Notes: generated from the sequence alone by a model not told the origin. Counted from the stretch's first letter, positions 7,613 through 14,527 are shown. The stretch: DNA of 15,555 nucleotides from RGIG5579 sp045655865 (GCA_045655865.1 JAZOQB010000001.1:1-15555), one strand, 5' to 3'. Numbers and translations: made by a program.

Positions 7613-8404
7613 CTACACCAAAACGATGTCGTCGTCCTGATCGAAGTGGTTCATCACCGCAATGCTGATAAAGATCACAACCATCAGAATAAAGGAAAGC
7701 ATTCCGCCGGCGTTCATGTCGATTTCCCCTTTGTAATAGGCCTCAATGGTATCTCCGATGAGGTTGAAGCCACCCAAACGAGCGCTGATAACAAAGGAAG
7801 ACGCCGCAGGGACAAACACCATGGTGATCCCCGAGATCACCCCGGGCAGAGAAAGGGGAAAGATCACCTTGCGAAGAAGGGTAAAGCCGTTGCATCCAAG
7901 ATCCTGTCCCGCCTCCAAAACGGACTTGGAGATCTTGGTCATTACGGTGTAAATGGGCAGAACCATGAAGGGAAGATAGTTGTAAACGATACCGATGATC
8001 ACCGCCGCCTGCGTTCGGTAAATGGGGTTTTCCTCCAGGTGCAAAATCTGATTGAGCACGCCGCTGGGCCGCAGGATCAATTCCAAAGAGCAAATACGCA
8101 AAATAAAATTCATCCACATGGGCAGCATAATAAGAATGTTCATCATTCTCTGCCAGCGTGGGCTCATCCGAGACATACAAAGGGCCAGAGGATAGGCCAG
8201 AACCAGACATACCAGGGTAGAGATCAGCGCCACCTGAAGAGAATCCAGGTAAACCTGTTTGTTTTCGGCAATGTGCTGAAAGTTTTGAACGGTAAAGCTC
8301 CCGTCTCTTCCGGTAAAAGCGTAATAGACCACCATTCCAAGCGGAATCACCACAAAGGCGGCCATCCAGAAAAGGTAGGGGATCAGAGGCTTTTTGGACT
8401 TCAT
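7613..8404 (-). CDS. potB: Spermidine/putrescine ABC transporter permease PotB
   Basis: This is the first inner-membrane permease of the polyamine importer. The 263-aa protein begins with a short basic segment and a hydrophobic helix (PYLFWMAAFVVIPLGMVVYY). It has about six helices and the EAA loop EAGQDLGCNGFTLLRKVIFP before helix 5. Features such as SPRWQRMMNILIMLPMWMNF and YNYLPFMVLPIYTVM are typical of PotB. Its ATG overlaps the potA stop codon as ATGA (8401-8404), so the ATPase and permease are probably translationally coupled. potC follows 10 bp later. Confidence 0.95.
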   Translation of the reverse strand: MKSKKPLIPYLFWMAAFVVIPLGMVVYYAFTGRDGSFTVQNFQHIAENKQVYLDSLQVALISTLVCLVLAYPLALCMSRMSPRWQRMMNILIMLPMWMNFILRICSLELILRPSGVLNQILHLEENPIYRTQAAVIIGIVYNYLPFMVLPIYTVMTKISKSVLEAGQDLGCNGFTLLRKVIFPLSLPGVISGITMVFVPAASSFVISARLGGFNLIGDTIEAYYKGEIDMNAGGMLSFILMVVIFISIAVMNHFDQDDDIVLV

Positions 8405-9810
8405 TCCCGGACCGCCTTTCCGGAAAGCGAAAGGCCCGGGCGCACGCGAAAGCTCACTTCCGCTCCCGCCTGTTCATCCATTTGGCTTCGGATCAGCCAG
8501 CGACGATGGGAAGAGATCACGATCATCTCGTAATGGCTCCCTTTCCACACCACGCTGTCCAGAACACCGGTAAACTCCCCTTCGTCCGGATCGCAAAGCT
8601 CCAGATCGTCCGGGGAAATGGAAAGGGTGATCTTCTCGCCGGGAGAAACATCGCCTTCCACCGCCACGTCAAACGTGGCAGAATCAAAGCAAGCCTGCGC
8701 CTTTCCCTCTTCATTCAAGGTATCGGCCACCTGCGCTTCAATGACGTTTTCAAGCCCCGGGAACATCCGCTTCATTACGTGAATGTTCTCAGGAGAAACA
8801 CGCATACCAATGTCCTCTCCTGCACGGGCCATCTTGGTAGAATGGATGATCCACTGCTCGCCTCCGCAGGAAACGGTCATTTCATAATGCACGCCCTTAA
8901 AGAGGCTGGCGTCCACATGGCCCACCACGCTTCCCTCTTCCGGAGAGGTGATCTCCACATCTTCAGGGCGGATAACCACGTCCACAAAAGGCGCCAGGCG
9001 CGGGTCCACACAGTCAAACACGGCGCCGCAAAATTTCACCTTGCCGTCCTCTTCCATGCTGGCGTTAAAAATATTGCTCTCCCCGATAAAATCCGCCACG
9101 AACGCGTTGGCGGGCTCGTTGTAAATGTCCTGAGGAGAACCGATCTGCTGAATGGTGCCGGACTTCATTACCACGATCACATCACTCATGGTAAGGGCCT
9201 CTTCCTGGTCGTGGGTGACGTAGAGAAAGGTGATCCCCGACTGTCGGTGAAGTCTTTTCAGTTCCAACTGCATATCTTTACGAAGCTTTAAATCCAGAGC
9301 GCCCAGGGGCTCGTCCAGCAAAAGAAGCCGCGGCATATTCACCAAAGCGCGGGCAATGGCGACCCTTTGCTGCTGACCGCCGGAAAGCTTCGAAATAGGT
9401 CTTTTTTCATATCCCTTTAGATCCACCATGGCCAGCATTTGCCTGACCTTAATTCGGATCTGTTTTTCGGGAACTTTTTTGATCCGCAATCCAAACGCCA
9501 CGTTGTCAAACACGTTTAGATGAGGAAACAGAGCATATTTTTGAAAAACGGTGTTCACCGACCGTTTGTGGGCCGGCGTTTCCTTGAGACTTTTCCCTTC
9601 AAAGAAAATATCTCCGGAGTCAGGAGTCTCAAATCCCGCAATACAGCGAAGGATCGTTGTCTTTCCACAGCCCGAAGGGCCAAGAAGAGTCACAAACTCC
9701 TTATCCCGAATGGTAAGGTTCACACTTTTCAAAATCTGTTCATTGTCAAACGATTTGCATAGGTCCTCCAGACGAATGAGTACGTCCGTTCCGGAGACAC
9801 GGTCTTTCAT
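8401..9810 (-). CDS. potA: Spermidine/putrescine ABC transporter ATPase PotA with doubled C-terminal TOBE module
   Basis: PotA hydrolyses ATP to drive polyamine import through PotBC. The ABC domain fills about residues 10-240: Walker A GPSGCGKTT (44-52), Q-loop near 90, signature LSGGQQQR (142-149), Walker B LLLLDE (162-167) and H-loop His200. The protein has 469 aa, roughly 100 more than usual. The extra length is a repeated C-terminal module: 277-347 (VVIRPEDVEI... FKGVHYEMTV... MRVSPENI) and about 393-460 (LSISPDDLEL... WKGSHYEMIV... FRVRPG). Strong GGAGGAGG precedes the ATG. It is the first gene of the operon, 66 bp from the promoter -10. The repeated domain should contribute to regulation or dimer contacts, by analogy with TOBE domains of other importers. 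Confidence 0.94.
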   Translation of the reverse strand: MKDRVSGTDVLIRLEDLCKSFDNEQILKSVNLTIRDKEFVTLLGPSGCGKTTILRCIAGFETPDSGDIFFEGKSLKETPAHKRSVNTVFQKYALFPHLNVFDNVAFGLRIKKVPEKQIRIKVRQMLAMVDLKGYEKRPISKLSGGQQQRVAIARALVNMPRLLLLDEPLGALDLKLRKDMQLELKRLHRQSGITFLYVTHDQEEALTMSDVIVVMKSGTIQQIGSPQDIYNEPANAFVADFIGESNIFNASMEEDGKVKFCGAVFDCVDPRLAPFVDVVIRPEDVEITSPEEGSVVGHVDASLFKGVHYEMTVSCGGEQWIIHSTKMARAGEDIGMRVSPENIHVMKRMFPGLENVIEAQVADTLNEEGKAQACFDSATFDVAVEGDVSPGEKITLSISPDDLELCDPDEGEFTGVLDSVVWKGSHYEMIVISSHRRWLIRSQMDEQAGAEVSFRVRPGLSLSGKAVRE

Positions 9811-9875
9811 TTATCCTCCTCCTCACTTTTGTGCTTCTGACTTCACAGAAATGCACCGCAAAAAATCACAAGGTA

Positions 9876-9904
9876 ATCATACATGGTTTCGAAAAAAATG
9901 TCAA
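9876..9904 (-). promoter_or_regulatory. Promoter of the potABCD-alaS operon
   Basis: On the minus strand TTGACA (9904-9899) is followed by a 17-bp spacer and TATGAT (9881-9876), one mismatch from the -10 consensus. The predicted start is near 9869, leaving a leader of about 60 nt before potA. I see no strong hairpin or riboswitch in this leader. It diverges from the 10004-10032 promoter, with about 100 bp between the two -35 elements. Confidence 0.88.
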
Positions 9905-9960
9905 GAAATTGCAGGGTTTTTTCCCGAATTTTTCCGCAAAAATTTCTTCGCCTTTTTTTG

Positions 9961-9990
9961 AAAAAGCCCTCTCCCGGGCTCTTTCCTTTT
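9961..9990. terminator. Weak hairpin between divergent promoters
   Basis: AGCCC (9965-9969) pairs with GGGCT (9976-9980) around a 6-nt loop. On the minus strand it is followed by a T run, and on the plus strand by CTTTCCTTTTT. Both divergent promoters fire away from it, so it could block spurious transcription across the divergent region. The stem is only 5 bp and may have no role. Confidence 0.3.
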
Positions 9991-10003
9991 TCTCCCTTTC
10001 GCC

Positions 10004-10032
10004 TTGACACGGAAAAAGAAAAAAATTATAAT
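10004..10032 (+). promoter_or_regulatory. Perfect sigma-A promoter giving an apparently leaderless mRNA
   Basis: TTGACA (10004-10009), a 17-bp spacer and TATAAT (10027-10032) match the consensus at all twelve positions. The +1 expected 7 bp after the -10 element is 10039, which is the A of the first ATG of the downstream gene. No Shine-Dalgarno is present between promoter and ATG. Confidence 0.9.
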
Positions 10033-10038
10033 AGTAGT

Positions 10039-10374
10039 ATGTTCAAAAAAATCTATCAAAAACTGTTCCCCGACCGCTATTACGCTTCCGCCTCGTATCG
10101 CAGGGAGGCAGCATCGCGGTATGACAGAAAGCTTTTAAAATACGTCACCGAGCGTCACGACAACGGGGATGTTGTGCTATGCAAGGATGCGTACATTTGC
10201 GTCAAGGCCGGGTATGTCTTTGTCAACAGCGAAACCGATTCCATCTTCAAATGCCCGGACGACAAGGTCCAGTCCGGAGAACTGATGAGCCACGACGGAG
10301 TCATCTTCACCGGATACGATGAAATCCAAGGAAAGGAAAGAAGTATCGTCTGCTACTTCAAATATTACCGATGA
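10039..10374 (+). CDS. Unknown 111-aa protein, probably translated from a leaderless mRNA
   Basis: I do not recognise this small soluble protein. It starts with a basic segment (MFKKIYQKLFPDRYY), then an Arg/Tyr-rich helix (SYRREAASRYDRKLLKYVTERH). The rest alternates hydrophobic and polar residues in a way that suggests a small beta-rich domain (DVVLCKDAYICVKAGYVFVNS, GVIFTGYDEIQGKERSIVCYFKYY). There is no signal peptide or TM helix. The open frame extends upstream to 9883, but the ATG at 10039 is chosen because the extension would run through the promoter and is low in protein-like character. No ribosome binding site precedes this ATG. Its stop overlaps the start of the lipoprotein cyclophilin gene as ATGA (10371-10374). 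It heads a five-gene operon. Confidence 0.75.
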   Translation: MFKKIYQKLFPDRYYASASYRREAASRYDRKLLKYVTERHDNGDVVLCKDAYICVKAGYVFVNSETDSIFKCPDDKVQSGELMSHDGVIFTGYDEIQGKERSIVCYFKYYR

Positions 10375-11024
10375 AAATGCGTTTTAAATTTCTGGCCATG
10401 ATCCTTGTGGCCTTTTCCCTTCTCACCCTTTTTTCTTGCGAGAAAACCGAAAAGGAAACGGGCGAAGAAAGCAAAAACGATCCCCCCGCGCCTTTCACCA
10501 TGGAAGAGGTCTTGTACTCCCCCAGCGAAAGCGCCACGAATCTTGTGTGCATCCAAATGGACTCCGGAAAGCGGATCGTTTTGGAATTATATCCCGAGAT
10601 CGCCCCCATTACCGTAGCAAACTTCCAGAAACTGGTAGACCAGGGCTTTTACGACGGACTGAATTTTCATCGGGTGTCCAAAGGATTTGTGATCCAGGGC
10701 GGTGACCCGAAGGGCGACGGATCGGGCGGTCCCGGCTGGACCATCAAAGGGGAATTTAATTCAAACGGTGTGAAAAACGATCTGAGCCACGAGAGAGGGG
10801 TCCTTTCCATGGCTCGGGCTCAATCTCCGAATTCTGCAGGAAGCCAGTTTTTCATCTGTCTGTCCGGCACCACCTGCAAGCAGCTGGACGGTAAGTACGC
10901 CTCCTTTGGTAGGGTGATCGCCGGCATGGACACGGTGGATGAGATCGCTGCGGTCCGATGCAACGGGGAAATGCCCTTGAAAGCCCAGATCATGGAAAAA
11001 GTCTATTTTGTTACCACCGATTAA
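10371..11024 (+). CDS. Cyclophilin-type peptidyl-prolyl isomerase, surface lipoprotein
   Basis: This protein accelerates cis-trans isomerisation of proline bonds, here predicted on the outer face of the membrane. The 217-aa product has a lipoprotein signal (basic MKMRFK, hydrophobic stretch, LFSC with Cys23), then a charged linker to about residue 55 and a cyclophilin domain. Seen in it are FHRV with the catalytic Arg101, Phe106, Gln109, QGGDPKGDG, LSMARA and SAGSQFFI. The position equivalent to Met61 of human cyclophilin A is Val107, and the equivalent of Trp121 is Gln, which argues against cyclosporin binding. The start is coupled to the preceding gene by ATGA overlap and no separate Shine-Dalgarno is clear. 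The gene is a duplicate of its downstream neighbour, with a secretion signal added. Proteins exported by the Sec system are plausible clients. Confidence 0.93.
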   Translation: MKMRFKFLAMILVAFSLLTLFSCEKTEKETGEESKNDPPAPFTMEEVLYSPSESATNLVCIQMDSGKRIVLELYPEIAPITVANFQKLVDQGFYDGLNFHRVSKGFVIQGGDPKGDGSGGPGWTIKGEFNSNGVKNDLSHERGVLSMARAQSPNSAGSQFFICLSGTTCKQLDGKYASFGRVIAGMDTVDEIAAVRCNGEMPLKAQIMEKVYFVTTD

Positions 11025-11037
11025 AGGAGAAAAGAAC

Positions 11038-11550
11038 ATGGCATTTGTAAAAAGTGAAGAAAAAACCTGTTTTGTAAAATTTGTAATGGAAAACGGTGGC
11101 GAGATGATCGCCCAGCTTTTCCCGGATATTGCCCCCATCACGGTAGCTAATTTTCAGAAATTGGTGGACGGCGGCTTTTATAACGGCCTGATCTTTCACC
11201 GGGTGATCCCCGGCTTTATGATCCAGGGCGGCGATCCCAAAGGGATCGGCATCGGCGGCCCCGGTTGGTCCATTAAGGGAGAATTTGCCGCAAACGGCGT
11301 GAAAAACGATCTGCGCCACGAGAGAGGGGTCCTCTCCATGGCCCGTTCCCAAGCTCCCGATTCCGCGGGAAGCCAGTTTTTCATCATGCACGAAAACGCT
11401 CCTCACCTGGACGGTCAGTACGCCGCTTTTGGAAAACTGCTTTCCGGGCTTGAGACCGTAGACGCCATCTGCGAGGTTCACACGGACTTTTCCGACCGGC
11501 CCATTGTCGACCAAAGAATGAAAGAAGTGTATTTCGTAAAGGAAGCCTAA
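11038..11550 (+). CDS. ppiB: Cyclophilin-type peptidyl-prolyl cis-trans isomerase, cytosolic
   Basis: This is a cytosolic prolyl isomerase assisting protein folding. The 170-aa product is a single cyclophilin domain without signal peptide. FHRVIPGFMIQGGDP carries Arg55, Phe60, Met61 and Gln63, at the same numbers as human cyclophilin A by chance of length. SMARS, SAGSQFFIM and LDGQYAAFG follow. His replaces the cyclosporin-binding Trp121, as is common in bacteria. AGGAG lies 8 nt before the ATG at 11038, which rules out a longer frame starting at 11008 inside the upstream gene. It is 13 bp after the lipoprotein paralogue and 5 bp before ribF. Confidence 0.94.
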   Translation: MAFVKSEEKTCFVKFVMENGGEMIAQLFPDIAPITVANFQKLVDGGFYNGLIFHRVIPGFMIQGGDPKGIGIGGPGWSIKGEFAANGVKNDLRHERGVLSMARSQAPDSAGSQFFIMHENAPHLDGQYAAFGKLLSGLETVDAICEVHTDFSDRPIVDQRMKEVYFVKEA

Positions 11551-11555
11551 ACCCT

Positions 11556-12476
11556 ATGAAATCAAACTGCGCCGAAGAAAGGGACCCGGGAACGTGCGTA
11601 GCCCTGGGAAATTTTGACGGCATTCACCTGGGACACCGGGTCATCATTGAAAACTGTGTTCGCTGTGCAAAGGAAGAAGGTCTGGTCTCTCTGGTGTGGA
11701 GTTTCCACCGGCATCCGGAGCACATTATGAAAGGCAACTTTGCTTCCGGAAGCATCCTTTCTCTTGCCGATAAAATAGCGACTTTAAAAGAGATCGGCAT
11801 CGATCAGATCGTCCTGGAGGATTTTGAACGCGTGCGGAATTTTTCCCCCGAGGAATTTTGCGAGCAGATTCTTCTGGATCAGCTTTATGCACGGAAGGTT
11901 TTTTGCGGCTTCAATTTCCGATTCGGAAAAAACGGTAGCGGCGACGCTGCATTTTTGAAAGAATACATGAAGAAAAAAGGCGTGGAAGTGGTGGTTGCAG
12001 ATCCGGTCTGCCTTGAGGGAGACACCGTCTCATCCACTCGCATCCGCACGCTTTTGACCCGAGGGGAAATGGAGATGGCCGCCCATCTTCTGGATCGGCC
12101 GTATTTCATCGCTTTCCCTGTTCTTCGCGGAAAGCACCTGGGGACGAAAATCGGCTTCCCCACTTTAAATCAAGTCTTTCCCGGTGAATACGTCATTCCC
12201 CGAAAGGGTGTTTACGCCGTGCGTGTCTTATTTGACGGAAACATCCACTTCGGCGTTTGTAACGTGGGCTCCCGTCCTACGGTAGATCAGGATGAAAAAA
12301 TCATCGCTGAGACCCACCTGTTTGATTTTTCCGAAGATCTGTACGGAAAAACGGTGCGGGTTGAGTTTTTCCATTTTTTGCGTCCCGAGAAACAGTTTTC
12401 CTCTCTGGAGGAATTAAAAAAACAAATTGCCCAAGACCGGGAAAACGCCTTGCGGTATTGGAAGGAGAAAGAATGA
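11556..12476 (+). CDS. ribF: Bifunctional riboflavin kinase/FMN adenylyltransferase RibF
   Basis: RibF converts riboflavin to FMN and then FAD. The 306-aa product has the normal length. The N-terminal adenylyltransferase domain has GNFDGIHLGH (18-27), HPEH, a GFNFRFG strand near 118-124, and the STRIR motif (160-164). The C-terminal flavokinase domain has GTKIGFPTLN (196-205) with the phosphate-binding Thr-x-Asn, GVYAV, and AETHLFDF with catalytic Glu252. AAGGA lies about 12 nt before the ATG. The ribF stop overlaps the next start as ATGA. I see no FMN riboswitch: ribF is internal to an operon headed by an unrelated gene and is only 5 bp from ppiB. Confidence 0.96.
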   Translation: MKSNCAEERDPGTCVALGNFDGIHLGHRVIIENCVRCAKEEGLVSLVWSFHRHPEHIMKGNFASGSILSLADKIATLKEIGIDQIVLEDFERVRNFSPEEFCEQILLDQLYARKVFCGFNFRFGKNGSGDAAFLKEYMKKKGVEVVVADPVCLEGDTVSSTRIRTLLTRGEMEMAAHLLDRPYFIAFPVLRGKHLGTKIGFPTLNQVFPGEYVIPRKGVYAVRVLFDGNIHFGVCNVGSRPTVDQDEKIIAETHLFDFSEDLYGKTVRVEFFHFLRPEKQFSSLEELKKQIAQDRENALRYWKEKE

Positions 12477-14404
12477 AACAAAGGCTCGCCAAGTTCCTTT
12501 GCAGCCTTTTGGCGGCAGTGTTGATCCTGCCGCTTTTTCTGCTATTCTCTTTTTCCGCAAAGGCACAAACCCCCGCCTGGCCTCAGATCGCTTCCACCGC
12601 CGGGCTTTGCCTGAATTTGGAAACCGATACCCTTCTGTTTGAAAAAAACCCGGATTCCCGGATCCATCCCGCCGCCTTTGCAAAACTTATGACCGCTCTC
12701 CTGGCTTTTGAATACCGCGCAGAACACGGAAACGTTTCCGTCTGCGTGACCTCGGAGATGCTCTCTTCCGCCGCCGGCACCACGATGAAACTGAAGGAAG
12801 GCGAAGTGATCGCCTTTGACGATCTTCTCGCGGGGCTTTTGGTGCAAAACGCCAACGACGCCGCCCTGGTTCTGGCATCGGTAGCCGGAGGCAACATTTC
12901 TTCCTTTGTAGAAGCAATGAATGAAAAAGCAGCCTCTCTTGGCATGGAACAGACCCACTACGCCAACCCCACCGGAATGGATTCGGCAGCCATGTACACC
13001 ACCTTGCGAGATACCTTGATCCTCTGCAAAGCTCTTTATCGGATCAATGATTTCATGGTTCTTTCCGAAAAGCCAAAGGTTACCATCCCCGCCACCAACG
13101 CTACCCCCTCGCGGGTCTACACCAACCGAAACGCGCTGATCCCCTATTCCTACATTACGGATTATTATATGGAAGGGGTGCGGGGGATGATCGCCGGCGG
13201 CACTTCCGGTGCAGGATACTGTGTGGCTACCTTGCGAAAAACGGGAAATTGCACCAATCTGGTCATCATCTCCGGAGGCGTAGACCGCAGCGAAAAGCAA
13301 AACGGAACCGACATTTCCTCTTATCGGGATGCCAAAGGTCTGATGGAATGGGCGGAAAACAACTTTTCCCTTCGCCAAGTTCTGATGAAAGACGCGATCA
13401 TTTGTGAGAAAAAGGTCCGTCTGGCCAGTGGCGTAGATCATATGATCCTGGTATCCGGCACAGATTTTCAGGCACTGCTTCCCACAGAAATAAATCCGGC
13501 CGAGGAGATCACCACCCAGATCCGCACACCCGAAGAGGTCTTCACCGCCCCCATTATCGAGGGAAACGTTTACGGAGAGGTAGACCTGATCTATCAGGGC
13601 AAGGTGATCGGAACGGTGCCCTTGGTGGCCCAGTCCAACATCGGTCTTTCTCCGTGGCTTGTGATCTGGGATGCCATCGTCCGCTTTTTTGACCATGGCC
13701 CCGCCCGGGTGGTTTTGATTCTGGTGATCACTTCCGGCATTTTGTATGTTCTGGTACTCATCGGCTCCGTTTGGCTCCAGCACGTTCGCCGCAACCGGGA
13801 GCGAAACTTGGCCATAGCCGAACTCAATGAAAGAGAAAATCGCCGGATGCGCCAGGTAAGAAAAGAAGAACGCTTGGCTGCCCGGGCAAAACTGCACCGT
13901 GCCGGCGTTTTCTTCCGTGAGGGATTCCGAGTCCTTTCCGGCGAAGCGGAAGTCATGGATTCTTCCCGTAATCAAAAGCGAACTCAGCCCCGCAAAGCGG
14001 TGGCGAAAGTTCCGGAGAAATACCGCTCGAAAAACCGCTCACAAACCCCATCTCAAAACATCAAAACTCCCCTTCCCGCTCGCCCGGTCCAAAAGGGAAC
14101 GCCCCCAAATACCGGCAGGCGTTTGGAGAAAAACGTACCGCCCCGCCCTGGGACTTCTGCCAACCACCCCCCCTACAACTCTTCCGGCACCTACCGAATT
14201 TCCCGGCAGAATACAAAGCCAAAGTCCGCCGACGTCTACCGGGTCACCCGACCGGGCGCCCCCTCTCGCAGTATCGCAAAGCCCGCCCCTACTCAGAGAC
14301 AGGACGTGGCCAAACGCCCCCAGTCCTCCGAGGGAACAAAGAGATCCGGCGCAAAACAGTCAAACCGCAACCCCTCTTCCAATATCCGGCGCTGGCCGGA
14401 TTGA
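12473..14404 (+). CDS. Peptidase S11 (D-Ala-D-Ala carboxypeptidase) fold protein lacking all active-site motifs, with TM and long basic tail
   Basis: The 643-aa protein has a signal/anchor helix (about 8-30) and an S11 penicillin-binding domain of the DacA/DacF type (about 36-290). A beta domain follows to ~390, then a TM helix at 411-435, and a tail of about 200 residues that should be cytoplasmic (RRNRERN follows the helix). The fold context is clear: LFEKNPDSRIHPAAFAKLMT, LLAGLLVQNANDAALVLA, HYANPTGMD, VRGMIAGGTSGAGYC. However, the three motifs are changed: SxxK is A68-F-A-K71, SxN is N126-A-N128, and KTG is I240-A-G242. The nucleophilic serine is absent, so enzyme activity is not expected. 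The tail is first helical and Arg/Glu-rich (440-475), then Pro/Ser/Arg/Lys-rich and probably disordered. GGAG precedes the ATG, which overlaps the ribF stop. A peptidoglycan-binding or scaffolding role is inference. Confidence 0.88.
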   Translation: MKQRLAKFLCSLLAAVLILPLFLLFSFSAKAQTPAWPQIASTAGLCLNLETDTLLFEKNPDSRIHPAAFAKLMTALLAFEYRAEHGNVSVCVTSEMLSSAAGTTMKLKEGEVIAFDDLLAGLLVQNANDAALVLASVAGGNISSFVEAMNEKAASLGMEQTHYANPTGMDSAAMYTTLRDTLILCKALYRINDFMVLSEKPKVTIPATNATPSRVYTNRNALIPYSYITDYYMEGVRGMIAGGTSGAGYCVATLRKTGNCTNLVIISGGVDRSEKQNGTDISSYRDAKGLMEWAENNFSLRQVLMKDAIICEKKVRLASGVDHMILVSGTDFQALLPTEINPAEEITTQIRTPEEVFTAPIIEGNVYGEVDLIYQGKVIGTVPLVAQSNIGLSPWLVIWDAIVRFFDHGPARVVLILVITSGILYVLVLIGSVWLQHVRRNRERNLAIAELNERENRRMRQVRKEERLAARAKLHRAGVFFREGFRVLSGEAEVMDSSRNQKRTQPRKAVAKVPEKYRSKNRSQTPSQNIKTPLPARPVQKGTPPNTGRRLEKNVPPRPGTSANHPPYNSSGTYRISRQNTKPKSADVYRVTRPGAPSRSIAKPAPTQRQDVAKRPQSSEGTKRSGAKQSNRNPSSNIRRWPD

Positions 14405-14454
14405 TCGCCCTTGCCCGGTTTCATTCCAGGAAAAAGAGTCCTTGAAAACCTAAG

Positions 14455-14484
14455 AAAAAGCCCTTGACAAGAGGGCTTTTTTTT
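14455..14484 (+). terminator. Rho-independent terminator of the ppi-ribF operon
   Basis: A perfect 10-bp stem pairs AAAAAGCCCT (14455-14464) with AGGGCTTTTT (14472-14481) around a 7-nt loop, followed by more T. It lies 50 bp after the stop of the carboxypeptidase-like gene. The A run on its left makes it able to work on the other strand too. The downstream tRNA promoter overlaps it. Confidence 0.92.
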
Positions 14485-14492
14485 GTTATACT
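14464..14492 (+). promoter_or_regulatory. tRNA operon promoter embedded in the terminator
   Basis: TTGACA (14464-14469) lies in the terminator loop. A 17-bp spacer made of the 3' stem and T run follows, then an extended -10 element TGTTATACT (14484-14492). The predicted start is near 14499, about 29 nt before the first tRNA. Confidence 0.85.
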
Positions 14493-14527
14493 TTTCTTTG
14501 CAAATTTGCTAGCCCGGCGTTTTCTAT

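Noticed and set aside
9811..9868. Riboswitch in the potA leader
   Set aside because: The leader is only about 60 nt and shows no strong stem or known aptamer pattern by eye.
12662..13222. Loss of PBP motifs explained by sequencing errors or frameshift
   Set aside because: The three changes are far apart, all in frame, and flanking conserved residues are intact. Frameshifts would destroy the surrounding matches.
13238..13246. A Lys-Thr-Gly triplet at residues 256-258 of the carboxypeptidase-like protein
   Set aside because: It lies after the AGYC motif, in a loop position. The catalytic KTG belongs before GxTxxAGYC, where the protein has IAG.
12542..13975. Minus-strand open frame of about 477 codons opposite the carboxypeptidase-like gene
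   Set aside because: It is a shadow frame, Gly/His/Arg-rich, inside a well-supported gene on the plus strand with signal peptide, fold and operon context.
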